Below, piece after piece: positions 33,140-41,140 of a stretch of DNA of 64,000 bases (positions are counted from its first letter, which is position 1; every line of letters begins with the position of its first letter). The notes beneath the pieces were generated by a model. It worked only from the letters and a program-made list of their open reading frames with translations, searched no databases and was not told where the DNA came from. The DNA comes from Labrys wisconsinensis. GTDB lineage: Bacteria > Pseudomonadota > Alphaproteobacteria > Rhizobiales > Labraceae. The stretch lies in contig NZ_JAUSVX010000001.1 of NCBI RefSeq assembly GCF_030814995.1, positions 868,001 through 932,000 on the forward strand, written 5' to 3'. Both the position numbers and the translations under genes were made by a program.

Positions 33140-34150
33140 ATGCATTCCGGCGTCTTCCATGACCTCGATTTCGAGCGCGACGGCAAGGCCCGCGGCCATG
33201 TCAGCATGCCGTTCTCGGTCGACCGCTCGCCCTATTTCCACGTGCGCACCCCTGTCGTCACCGTGCGCAACGGCCCGGGGCCGCGTCTGCTGCTGATGGC
33301 CGGCAACCATGGCGACGAGTACGAGGGCGAGTTGACGCTGGCCCGCCTCGCCCGCCGCCTGGAGCCGGCCGACATCCGCGGCGCCGTCACCATTCTCCCG
33401 GTCGCCAACCGGCCGGCGGTCATTGCGGCGAAGCGCTGCTCGCCGCTCGACGCGGGCAACCTCAACCGCGCCTTCCCCGGCGATCCCCTGGGCGCACCGA
33501 CCGGCCGCCTCGCCTGGATGCTGGAGAAGGAGATCTTCCCGCGCCACGACGTGGTGCTCGACCTCCATTCCGGCGGCACCTCCATGGCGCACCTGCCCTG
33601 CTCGCTGATCGAGAAGGACGAGGACACCGCCCGCCACGCCCGGGCGCTCGACCTCCTGCAGGCGCTCGGCATGCCCTACGGCTTCGTCGCCGCGAACGGG
33701 CCGGGCGCGCCGACCTCGATGGGCGCCGCCCGCCGGGCCGGCGCCATCGGCGTCAGCGGCGAGTTCGGCGGCGGCGGCACCACCACGCCGGCCAGCATGG
33801 CGCTGACCGCCCGCGCCATCGACGGGCTGATGATGCGCCTCGGCATCACCGCGGCGCCGCTGCTCGGCGAGCATGCGCCGGTGGAGCGGCCGACCGCGCT
33901 GCTCTCGCTCGCCCGCCATTCCCAGGCGATCTACGCCGAGCGCCGCGGCTGGTGGGAGCCGGCGGTCGAGCCGGGCGCGGCCGTCGCGGCGGGCGATCTC
34001 GCCGGCTGGTATCATGACCTCGACGACGACACGGCGCAGGAGCAGCCCCTGCGCTTCGCCGAGGCCGGCATCGTCATCTCCTGCCGGCTGCACACCATGT
34101 CGGAAGCCGGCGACTGCCTGATCCAGGTGGCCGAGCCGCTGCGGGCCTGA
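33140..34150 (+). CDS. Succinylglutamate desuccinylase/aspartoacylase family deacylase
   Basis: A 336-residue zinc hydrolase. AGNHGDEYEGE provides His57 and Glu60, LDLHSGGT the third ligand (~148), and GVSGEFGGGG the catalytic Glu region. The family includes AstE, aspartoacylase and DoeB (N-acetyl-diaminobutyrate deacetylase), which remove acyl groups from amino-acid nitrogens. Placed between a D-amino-acid PLP enzyme and an unknown TIM-barrel-like protein on the same strand. Confidence 0.87.
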   Translation: MHSGVFHDLDFERDGKARGHVSMPFSVDRSPYFHVRTPVVTVRNGPGPRLLLMAGNHGDEYEGELTLARLARRLEPADIRGAVTILPVANRPAVIAAKRCSPLDAGNLNRAFPGDPLGAPTGRLAWMLEKEIFPRHDVVLDLHSGGTSMAHLPCSLIEKDEDTARHARALDLLQALGMPYGFVAANGPGAPTSMGAARRAGAIGVSGEFGGGGTTTPASMALTARAIDGLMMRLGITAAPLLGEHAPVERPTALLSLARHSQAIYAERRGWWEPAVEPGAAVAAGDLAGWYHDLDDDTAQEQPLRFAEAGIVISCRLHTMSEAGDCLIQVAEPLRA

Positions 34151-34162
34151 AGGGAGCACGCC

Positions 34163-35398
34163 ATGAACCGCTCGATCTGGACCTATCCCTGGGACGTGCA
34201 GGACCTCGGCCTCGACACGGTGTGCGGCGAGATCCGCGATGCCTGCGGCCTCGACGGCATCAGCCTGGCGACCTCCTACCATGCCGGCCGCTTCCTCCAG
34301 CCGCGCAGCCCGCGCCGCCGCTCCTACTTCCCCGAGGACGGCACCATCTATTTCCGGCCGACGCTGGAGCGCTGGGCCGACCTCGCCGTCACGCCCGAGG
34401 TCGCCTCGATCGTCGCCGAGCAGGACGTCTTCGCCGGGCTCCTGGCGGCGCGCGAGCGCTCGGGCCTCGGCGTCTCCTGCTGGACGGTCTGCCTCCACAA
34501 CACCCGGCTCGGCATGCGCCATCCCGACGTGGTGGCGCGCAACGCCTTCGGCGATCCCAGCTATTTCAGCCTCTGCCCGTCCAACGAAGACGCGCGCGCC
34601 TATGTCCGCACCCTGGTGGCCGACCTCACCCACACCTGGCGGCCGGACCGGGTGGAGCTGGAGAGCCCCTGCTTCATGGACTTCGTCCACGGCTACCACC
34701 ACGAGAAGGACGGCGTCGGCCTCACGCCGGACGCCAATTTCCTGATGTCGCTGTGCTTCTGCCCGGCCTGCACCGAGCGGGCGACCCGCGCCGGCGTGCC
34801 GGTCGAGGCGGCGCGGCAGCTGGTGCGCGGCTGGATCTGCGAGGCCTGCGAGCAAGAGGTGCCACAGGCCCGCTTTCCCGATTTTCCCGGCGCCGGCCTC
34901 ACCGCCTTCGCGCCCTGGCCGGAGCTCCATGCCTTCCTCGCCTGGCGCTTCGAGCCGGTGACCAGCCTCGTCGCCGAGATCCGCGAGGCCGCCCATCCCG
35001 ATAGCCAGGTGGTGACGATCGATCTCAGCGAAGGCTGGCTCGGCGGCTGCGACCATGCGGCGATCGCCCGCGCCTGCGACGGCCTGCTGATCTGCGCCTA
35101 TGACATGGACGCGGCGGCGACGCACGCCGTGCTGGCCAGGGCCCGCGCCGCGGCCGGCCCGGACAAGGTCGTCGGCGCCGGATTCCGGGTGTTCCATCCC
35201 GAGATGGCGGGCGCGGACGACCTCGCCGCCAAGGTCGCGGCGGCGGAAGCCGGCGGGGCGCGGGCCTTCAACTTCTACAATTATGGCCTGATCCCGCAGC
35301 CCCGCCTCGCCTGGATCCGCCGCGCGGTGGACGGGCTGGCGAGTAACAACGTGAAGCCTGCAATTCCGGTGCCTGGCAGAACTGTCGAGAAACGCTGA
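34163..35398 (+). CDS. Uncharacterised protein, possible TIM-barrel hydrolase
   Basis: A 411-residue protein I do not recognise as a named enzyme. It starts RSIWTYPWDVQDLGLDTVCGEI, has a central CFCPACTERAT motif (two CxxC-like cysteines), and ends with GARAFNFYNYGLIPQPRLAWIRRA. Spacing of beta strand-like segments (VSCWTVCLHN, VELESPCFMDF, VVTIDLSEGW, LLICAYDMD, VVGAGFRVF) suggests an alpha/beta barrel like those of family-10-type glycosidase relatives. It follows the deacylase gene by 12 bp after AAGGGAGC and is surely in that operon. Candidate catalytic acids are not assigned. Confidence 0.7.
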   Translation: MNRSIWTYPWDVQDLGLDTVCGEIRDACGLDGISLATSYHAGRFLQPRSPRRRSYFPEDGTIYFRPTLERWADLAVTPEVASIVAEQDVFAGLLAARERSGLGVSCWTVCLHNTRLGMRHPDVVARNAFGDPSYFSLCPSNEDARAYVRTLVADLTHTWRPDRVELESPCFMDFVHGYHHEKDGVGLTPDANFLMSLCFCPACTERATRAGVPVEAARQLVRGWICEACEQEVPQARFPDFPGAGLTAFAPWPELHAFLAWRFEPVTSLVAEIREAAHPDSQVVTIDLSEGWLGGCDHAAIARACDGLLICAYDMDAAATHAVLARARAAAGPDKVVGAGFRVFHPEMAGADDLAAKVAAAEAGGARAFNFYNYGLIPQPRLAWIRRAVDGLASNNVKPAIPVPGRTVEKR

Positions 35399-35430
35399 TC
35401 ATATATTCTCGACGTATCTCCACGCACAAC

Positions 35431-35690
35431 CGTCATGGGCGGACTTGATCCGCCCATCCACGCGAACGTGACGATGGCCAGCGCTTGCCACGCCGCCACC
35501 GGTGCTTTGCCGCACTGCCGGCGTTCGCGTGGATGGCCGGGACAAGCCCGGCCATGACGGCACGGTTGAGTACAATGCGGAGAGGGCGGTGCCGCCCGCG
35601 ACGTCATGGGCGGACTTGATCCGCCCATCCACGCGAACTCGACATGGAACTATGTTCGCGTGGATGGACGGGACAAGCCCGTCCATGACG
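35431..35690. repeat. Two family A repeat pairs in tandem
   Basis: Pair one: 35431-35468 and inverted 35523-35560. Pair two: 35602-35638 and inverted 35654-35690. Some units carry GGGCGG/CCGCCC or GGACGG-type arms instead of GGCCGG, with the change compensated in the other arm (for example GGACGGG/CCCGTCC at 35662-35684), which shows that pairing is selected. They occupy most of the 423-bp gap between the catabolic operon and the aldo/keto reductase gene; the remaining ~130 bp show nothing definite. Confidence 0.9.
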
Positions 35691-35821
35691 ACGAAGGTTG
35701 CGCCCTTGAAAGAAATTGCGGGCATGCGTCGAGCAGAAAGTGAAGAACGAGGGTCTCGCTCCCCTTGCCAGGGCCCGGCCCGATCTGGTGAAACGTTTAT
35801 CCCGCCTTCCGGACCTTTCCC

Positions 35822-36868
35822 ATGCAGTACCGCCCGCTCGGCCGCACCGGCCAGACCGTCTCCGTCATCTGCCTCGGCACCATGACCTGGGGCGACCAGA
35901 ACACGGCCGAGGAGGGCTTCGCCCAGATGGACTACGCCCTCGACCGGGGCGTGACCTTCTTCGACACGGCCGAGCTCTATTCGGTTCCGCCCAAGGCCGA
36001 GACGACGGGCTCGACCGAGCGGATCATCGGCGACTGGTTCGCCTCGCGCAAAAGCCGCGACCAGGTGATCCTCGCCTCCAAGGTGGTCGGCGCCTCGGCC
36101 ATGACCTGGTTCCGCGACGACGGGTCCGAGAGCCGCCTCAACCGGGCGCAGATGACCGAGGCGCTGGACAAGAGCCTGAAGCGCCTCAGGACCGATTATA
36201 TCGACCTCTACCAGCTGCATTTCCCCGAGCGGCCGATGCAATGGGGTGCCAATCCCACCGCGTTCCGGCCCTCGCCGCAGACCGAGACCACCACCATCGC
36301 CGAGCAGCTCGAGGTGCTCGACGATTTCGTCAAGGCCGGCAAGGTGCGCTGGGTCGGCCTCTCCAACGAGAGCGCCTGGGGCGCCATGACCTTCCTCAGG
36401 GAGAGCGAGGTCAAGGGCCTGCCCCGCATGCAGTCGATCCAGAACGCCTATTCCCTGATCAACCGCACCTTCGAGACCGGCCTCGGCGAGGTCGCCATGC
36501 GCGAGGGGCTCGGCCTGCTGGCCTATTCGCCGCTGGCCCAGGGCTACCTCACCGGCAAGTACCAGGGTGGCGCGCTGCCGCCGGGCTCGCGCAAGGCGCT
36601 CTACAACCGCCTGCAGCGCTACGAGAAGCCCGGCGCGGCCGTCGCCATCGACGCCTATGTCGCCCTGGCGGCCAGATCCGGCCTCGACCCGGCGCAGCTG
36701 GCGCTCGCCTTCGTCAACACCAGGCCGTTCCTGACCGCGACCATCATCGGCGCCTCGACCATGGCCCAGCTCAAGACCGCGATCGATTCGATCGACGTCG
36801 TCCTGCCGCCGGAGCTGGAGGCCGAGATCGACGCCATCCACCAGTTGCACATGAACCCGGCGCCCTGA
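35822..36868 (+). CDS. Aldo/keto reductase
   Basis: A 348-residue NAD(P)H-dependent reductase of the Tas/YajO type. The catalytic tetrad is visible as Asp and Tyr in FFDTAELYS, Lys in ILASKVVGA and His in YQLHFPERP; the cofactor-binding C-terminal part is ATIIGASTMAQLKTAI. Reduces aldehydes or ketones; the natural substrate is not known. Fifteen bp before the thpR gene, so possibly co-transcribed. Confidence 0.92.
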   Translation: MQYRPLGRTGQTVSVICLGTMTWGDQNTAEEGFAQMDYALDRGVTFFDTAELYSVPPKAETTGSTERIIGDWFASRKSRDQVILASKVVGASAMTWFRDDGSESRLNRAQMTEALDKSLKRLRTDYIDLYQLHFPERPMQWGANPTAFRPSPQTETTTIAEQLEVLDDFVKAGKVRWVGLSNESAWGAMTFLRESEVKGLPRMQSIQNAYSLINRTFETGLGEVAMREGLGLLAYSPLAQGYLTGKYQGGALPPGSRKALYNRLQRYEKPGAAVAIDAYVALAARSGLDPAQLALAFVNTRPFLTATIIGASTMAQLKTAIDSIDVVLPPELEAEIDAIHQLHMNPAP

Positions 36869-36883
36869 CCGCGGGCTCCCGCC

Positions 36884-37426
36884 ATGCCGCGCCTCTTCAC
36901 CGCCCTGGAAGTGCCCGAGACCGTCGGCATGGCCCTCTCGCTGCTGCGCGGCGGCCTGCCGGGCGCGCGCTGGATCGATGTCGAGAACTACCACATCACC
37001 CTGTGCTTCATCGGCGACCTCGACGACGCCCTCGCCCGCGACGTCGCCGAGGCGCTCGACGGGGTGAGGCGGCCGGCCTTCGAGGTGACGGTCGCCGACC
37101 TCGACGCCTTCGGCGGCGCCCGGCCCAAGGCGGTCTATGCCGCGGTGGCGCCGGTCCCGGCCCTCATGGAGCTGCAGGCGGCGCAGGAGCGGCTGCTGCG
37201 CCGCCTCGGCGTGCCCATGGAGAACCGCCAGTATACCCCGCACGTCACCCTGGCGCGCCTGCGGGTCGAGGCGACCGCCCGCCGCACCGCCGACTGGCTG
37301 GCCCTGCGCGGCGGCGGCCGGCATTCCTTCCGCGCCGAGCGCTTCGTCCTGATGTCTTCGCGTGATTCCGTCGGCGGCGGGCCCTATATCATCGAGGAGG
37401 CCTACGATCTTCAGGGGGCGGCATGA
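36884..37426 (+). CDS. thpR: RNA 2',3'-cyclic phosphodiesterase
   Basis: A 180-residue 2H phosphoesterase (formerly 2'-5' RNA ligase LigT). The two HxTx motifs are YHITLCFIGD (His37) and YTPHVTLARL (His120), at the usual spacing. The enzyme opens 2',3'-cyclic phosphate ends of RNA. It overlaps the next small gene by 4 bp. Confidence 0.93.
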   Translation: MPRLFTALEVPETVGMALSLLRGGLPGARWIDVENYHITLCFIGDLDDALARDVAEALDGVRRPAFEVTVADLDAFGGARPKAVYAAVAPVPALMELQAAQERLLRRLGVPMENRQYTPHVTLARLRVEATARRTADWLALRGGGRHSFRAERFVLMSSRDSVGGGPYIIEEAYDLQGAA

Positions 37427-37644
37427 ACGATGAGCAGGAAGCCCGGCGCATCCTCGACCGGGTCGACCGCGAAGGCGACGTGCTCGGCTCGGCGCTGCGC
37501 CGCACCGCCGACCATTTCGCCGCCCGCGAGGCCGACCCCGCCGACAGGATCGAGCTCTGGGGCCGGCGCATCGGCCGCGGGCTCTCGCTGGTCGGCGTGA
37601 TCGTGCTGGCCATCCTCCTCGTGCGGCAATTGGGTGCCCGATGA
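37423..37644 (+). CDS. Small membrane protein, unknown
   Basis: A 73-residue protein: a charged helical N-terminal half (NDEQEARRILDRVDREGDVL) and one membrane segment at ~51-68 (GLSLVGVIVLAILLV). Overlaps both its neighbours by 4 bp (ATGA), which is strong evidence that it is translated. No known domain. It may be a partner of the zincin or YihY protein. Confidence 0.8.
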   Translation: MNDEQEARRILDRVDREGDVLGSALRRTADHFAAREADPADRIELWGRRIGRGLSLVGVIVLAILLVRQLGAR

Positions 37645-38060
37645 CCGATCTCGATCTCGCCGGGCTCAGCGCCCCGACCCTCGCCGATTTCGAGCGCCTG
37701 GCCGAGGAGGCCTATGCGCGCCTGCCCCCGGCGTTCCGGCGCATGAGCGCCGGCGTCATCATCCGCGTCGAGGATTTCCCGACCGACGCGGTGCTCGACG
37801 AGCTCGGCATCGAGGACGAGTTCGACCTGCTCGGCCTGTTCCAGGGCGTCGGCCTGGCGCAGGCGACCGCCACCGGCCATACCGGCCAGATGCCGAACAT
37901 GGTCTCCCTCTATCGCCGGCCGATCCTCGACTATTGGGCCGAGCACGAGGAGACGCTCGGCCATCTCGTCACCCATGTCCTGGTCCACGAGATCGGCCAT
38001 CATTTCGGCCTGTCCGACGACGACATGGAGGCGATCGAAGCGGCCGCCGACCCCGATTAG
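37641..38060 (+). CDS. Zincin-like metallopeptidase (DUF1025 type)
   Basis: A 139-residue minimal zincin. VLVHEIGHHFGLSDDDMEAIE holds HExxH (116-120) with an Asp cluster after it, typical of this small family whose structure resembles a stripped-down metalloprotease. GVGLAQATATG and MVSLYRRPILDY precede it. Proteolytic activity has rarely been shown. Tightly linked to the small membrane protein (4-bp overlap) and to the YihY gene (9 bp). Confidence 0.9.
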   Translation: MTDLDLAGLSAPTLADFERLAEEAYARLPPAFRRMSAGVIIRVEDFPTDAVLDELGIEDEFDLLGLFQGVGLAQATATGHTGQMPNMVSLYRRPILDYWAEHEETLGHLVTHVLVHEIGHHFGLSDDDMEAIEAAADPD

Positions 38061-38069
38061 GGCTTGAGC

Positions 38070-38915
38070 ATGCCGGGGTTGCACCTGCTGCTCGACGTCT
38101 GGGACCGTTTCGCCGAGGATGACGGCTGGCCGATGGCGAGCCATATGGCGCTCTCGGCCTTGATGGCGCTGTTCCCCTTCCTGATCTTCGTCACCGCCCT
38201 CGCCGGCCAGCTCACCACGCCGGCGGTGCAGGCGGAGATCGTGCGCCTCCTGTTCGAGACCTGGCCGCATATGGTGGCCGCGCCGATCGCCGACGAGGTC
38301 AACAAGGTGCTGGGCAATTCCCGGCCCGGCGTGCTGACCTTCGGCGCGGTCCTCTCCTTCCTGCTCGCCACCAACGGCGTCGAGGCGATGCGCGTCGGCG
38401 TCAACCGCGCCTATCGCGTGCGCGAGATGCGCCCGTTCTGGCTGCTGCGCCTGCAGGGCCTGCTCTTCGTCGTCATCGGCGCCCTCGCCCTGATGGTGCT
38501 GGCCGGCTTCGTGCTGTTCTGGCCGGTGCTCTGGGATGCCGCCGTCACCCTGGTGCCGCCGCTCGGCGATCTCGCCATGCCGGTCACGGCCCTGCGCTAT
38601 GCCGCCGCCTTCGTCGTGCTCGGCAGCGCCATCGTGCTGGTCCATCTCTTCCTGGCCGCCGGCGAGCGCAGGCTCGCCGACGTCTGGCCCGGCGTGCTGC
38701 TCACCTTCGTGTTCTGGCTGGCGGGCGGCGGCCTGTTCGGCATCTATCTCGCCGACTTCGCCAGCTATTCCCGCACCTATGCGGGCCTCGCCGGCGTGGT
38801 GGCGGCGCTGTTCTTCCTCTGGCTGGTCTCGGTGGTGTTCCTCATCGGCGCCGAGCTCAACGCCGTGCTGATCGAGCGGAGGAGGAAGAAGCGCGACAGG
38901 GGGGTGGATATCTGA
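38070..38915 (+). CDS. YihY/BrkB family inner-membrane protein
   Basis: A 281-residue polytopic protein with about six membrane segments and the family pattern MALSALMALFPFLIFVTALAG, LSFLLATNGVEAMRVGVNRAYRV and YSRTYAGLAGVVAALFFLWLVSVVFLIGAELNAVL. Once annotated as ribonuclease BN in error; its role is unclear. ATG at 38070 chosen over a TTG at 38064. Confidence 0.92.
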   Translation: MPGLHLLLDVWDRFAEDDGWPMASHMALSALMALFPFLIFVTALAGQLTTPAVQAEIVRLLFETWPHMVAAPIADEVNKVLGNSRPGVLTFGAVLSFLLATNGVEAMRVGVNRAYRVREMRPFWLLRLQGLLFVVIGALALMVLAGFVLFWPVLWDAAVTLVPPLGDLAMPVTALRYAAAFVVLGSAIVLVHLFLAAGERRLADVWPGVLLTFVFWLAGGGLFGIYLADFASYSRTYAGLAGVVAALFFLWLVSVVFLIGAELNAVLIERRRKKRDRGVDI

Positions 38916-38973
38916 GGCCTTGCCGGGCGGACGTCAACGGCATAGAGGGCATTCCGGTCAGCGGAATGGTGCC

Positions 38974-39243
38974 ATGGCCGTTACGAAAATCGACACGGGA
39001 AAGAGCTGGACGGCGGCAAGCGCCAAGGCGCGGTTCTCCGAAGTGATCGACCTTGCCCAGGAGCGCCCCCAGATCATCACCCGCAACGGCGAACCGAGCG
39101 TCGTGGTCGTGTCCGTCTCGGAATGGGCGCGCGTGACGGTTCGGCAGGGCACGCTCGCCGAGTTTCTCCTGGCTTCGCCGTTACGGGCCGCCGCACTGGA
39201 TCTCGAGCGCGAACGCGACCTGCCACGCGACGTCGACCTCTGA
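38974..39243 (+). CDS. Phd/YefM-type antitoxin, orphan
   Basis: An 89-residue protein with the Phd/YefM N-terminal fold: WTAASAKARFSEVIDLAQERPQIITRNGEPSVVVVSVSEW, a DNA-binding domain, followed by a short tail (EFLLASPLRAAALDLERERDLPRDVDL) of the type that wraps a PIN or RelE toxin. No toxin gene follows; the next gene is a convergent permease only 79 bp away. It is therefore an orphan antitoxin or the remnant of a module that lost its toxin. Confidence 0.88.
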   Translation: MAVTKIDTGKSWTAASAKARFSEVIDLAQERPQIITRNGEPSVVVVSVSEWARVTVRQGTLAEFLLASPLRAAALDLERERDLPRDVDL

Positions 39244-39322
39244 CAATCGCCCTCGCCAGTCACGCGATTTCGAGCGCCTCGGCGTTGCGCTCCTCGATCC
39301 CCGGGCGGCGTGAGCCCGGCCG

Positions 39323-40198
39323 CTACGCCGCCGCCGGCGTCGCCAGCGGCCCGGCAGCGGCGAGGTCGGCGTCCTCGGCGGCGGCCGCGGCCGCCGCTTC
39401 CTCCATGGCCCGCCTCTCCGCCCGGCGGCGGGTGATCTCGTAGACGATGGCGCCGATCACGGTCAGCGCGATCAGGCTGAGCGCCAGCGCGTTGATGGTC
39501 GGCGTGATGCCCGAGCGCGTCTTGGAGAAAACATAGACGGTGAGCGTGTCCGAATTGCCCTTGGTGAACAGGGTGACGTTGAAATTCTCCACCGACTGGA
39601 AGAAGGCGATCAGCGCCCCGGCGCCGATGGCGGGGTAGAGATGCGGCACCACGATGCGGCGCATCACCTGGGTGTGGCTGGCGCCGAGGTCGAGCGCCGC
39701 CTCCTCCAGGAGGGGATCGAAGCTCTGCAGCCGCGCCAGCACCAGCAGCATGACATAGGCGGCGATGAAGGAGACCTGGCCCAGCACCGAGAGCCAGAGG
39801 CCCGCGGGAGCGTTGAACGCGTTCCAAAACAGCAGGGTGGAGATGCCGATCACCACGCCCGGCGTCAGGATCGGCGCGATCATCACGCCGTAGAGGAAGC
39901 CGCGCGCCCGGGCATCGATGCCGTTGATCAGGATGGCCGCCGCCGTGCCGATCGGCACGGCGAGCGCCACCACCGAGAGCGCCACCAGCAGGGTGTTGCG
40001 GATCGCCGTCCACATCCGCGTGTCGGCCCACAGGTCCTCGAACCAGCGGCCGGTGAAGCCGACCCAGGGATAGATCGAGGGGAAGCGCGAATTGTTCAGC
40101 GCCGCGCCGCCCATGATCACCAGCGGCATCAGCATGTAGAACAGGAAGACCGCCACGAAGATCTTCATCAGGAGGCGGCCGAACGCGTGTTGTCTCAT
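39323..40198 (-). CDS. ABC permease, PotC/PotI type
   Basis: A 291-residue membrane protein with six hydrophobic segments and the EAA loop LLEEAALDLGASHTQVMRRIVVPHLYPAI. The C-terminal ~35 residues are an alanine/glutamate-rich tail (AMEEAAAAAAAEDADLAAAG...) outside the family consensus. Last gene of a four-gene minus-strand importer operon, 10 bp after the PotB-like gene. Confidence 0.92.
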   Translation of the reverse strand: MRQHAFGRLLMKIFVAVFLFYMLMPLVIMGGAALNNSRFPSIYPWVGFTGRWFEDLWADTRMWTAIRNTLLVALSVVALAVPIGTAAAILINGIDARARGFLYGVMIAPILTPGVVIGISTLLFWNAFNAPAGLWLSVLGQVSFIAAYVMLLVLARLQSFDPLLEEAALDLGASHTQVMRRIVVPHLYPAIGAGALIAFFQSVENFNVTLFTKGNSDTLTVYVFSKTRSGITPTINALALSLIALTVIGAIVYEITRRRAERRAMEEAAAAAAAEDADLAAAGPLATPAAA

Positions 40199-40208
40199 CC
40201 GCCCCTCC

Positions 40209-41132
40209 TCACTTGGCGATATCGGCGAGGCGCACCTTGAACAGGCGCATCATCAGGCTGACGAAGAGCACGCAGATCAGCAGGAGCAGGAAGGCGTAGG
40301 CCGAGCCGGTGTTCCAGTCCTGGCTCTCGAACATCCATTGCTGCACGATCTCGGTGAACCAGCGCGATGTGGTCGAGGCCAGCAGGGTCGGCACCAGGAT
40401 CGAGCCGGCCGAGAGCATGAACACCATGACGCAGCCCGAGGCGATGCCGGGCTTGGAATGGGGGATCACCACCCGCCAATGCGTGCGCCAGGTCGGCGAG
40501 CCCAGATCCTGCGCCGCCTCGATCTGGTTGGAATCGAGCGACTGGATGGCGTTGTAGATCGGGAACAGCATGAACAGCACATAGGTGTAGACCAGCCCGA
40601 CGACGACGCCGTTGAAGCCGGTGAGCCAGCGCACCGGCCGGGCGATCAGCCCGAGGCCTATCAGGGACGTGTTGAGCGGTCCCTGGAACGACAGGATGAT
40701 GAACCAGGCGAAGGAGCGCAGCACCTCGCTGACCCAGAGCGGGATCAGGAGCACGATGAACAGGGTCGGCGCGTTCCTCGGCGCCGCCATCTTGGCCAGG
40801 AAATAGGCCAGGGGATAGGCGGCCACCAGGCAGATCACCGTGACGACGCAGGAATAGAACACCGTCAGCACGAAGATCTGCACATGGATCGGGATGTCGA
40901 AGGCCCAGCCGAACAGCTGGATCGTGCGCGGGCTGCTGAAGAAGGTGGCGTAGTTGCCGAGGGTGTAGACGTCGTTCGGTCCGCCGAGCTGGTCCACCGG
41001 CAGGTAGGGCCGGAAGGAATAGCGGAACATGATGAAATAGGGCAGCACCACCAGGGCCAGCAGCCAGAAGGCGGTCAGGCCGAGGATGGCGATGGTAAGG
41101 CCGCGGCCGTAGCGCCTGAGGAGGGCGGTCAT
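40209..41132 (-). CDS. ABC permease, PotB/PotH type
   Basis: A 307-residue membrane protein, six segments, with IEAAQDLGSPTWRTHWRVVIPHSKPGI as EAA loop and ILVPTLLASTTSRWFTEIVQQWM in the last third, typical of spermidine/putrescine permeases. Eight bp after the ATPase gene. Confidence 0.92.
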   Translation of the reverse strand: MTALLRRYGRGLTIAILGLTAFWLLALVVLPYFIMFRYSFRPYLPVDQLGGPNDVYTLGNYATFFSSPRTIQLFGWAFDIPIHVQIFVLTVFYSCVVTVICLVAAYPLAYFLAKMAAPRNAPTLFIVLLIPLWVSEVLRSFAWFIILSFQGPLNTSLIGLGLIARPVRWLTGFNGVVVGLVYTYVLFMLFPIYNAIQSLDSNQIEAAQDLGSPTWRTHWRVVIPHSKPGIASGCVMVFMLSAGSILVPTLLASTTSRWFTEIVQQWMFESQDWNTGSAYAFLLLLICVLFVSLMMRLFKVRLADIAK

Positions 41133-41140
41133 GACGGCCT

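Noticed and set aside
39244-39322. Toxin gene following the Phd-type antitoxin
   Set aside because: The 79-bp gap is too short and contains no PIN or RelE start; the frames that cross it belong to the convergent permease's antisense.
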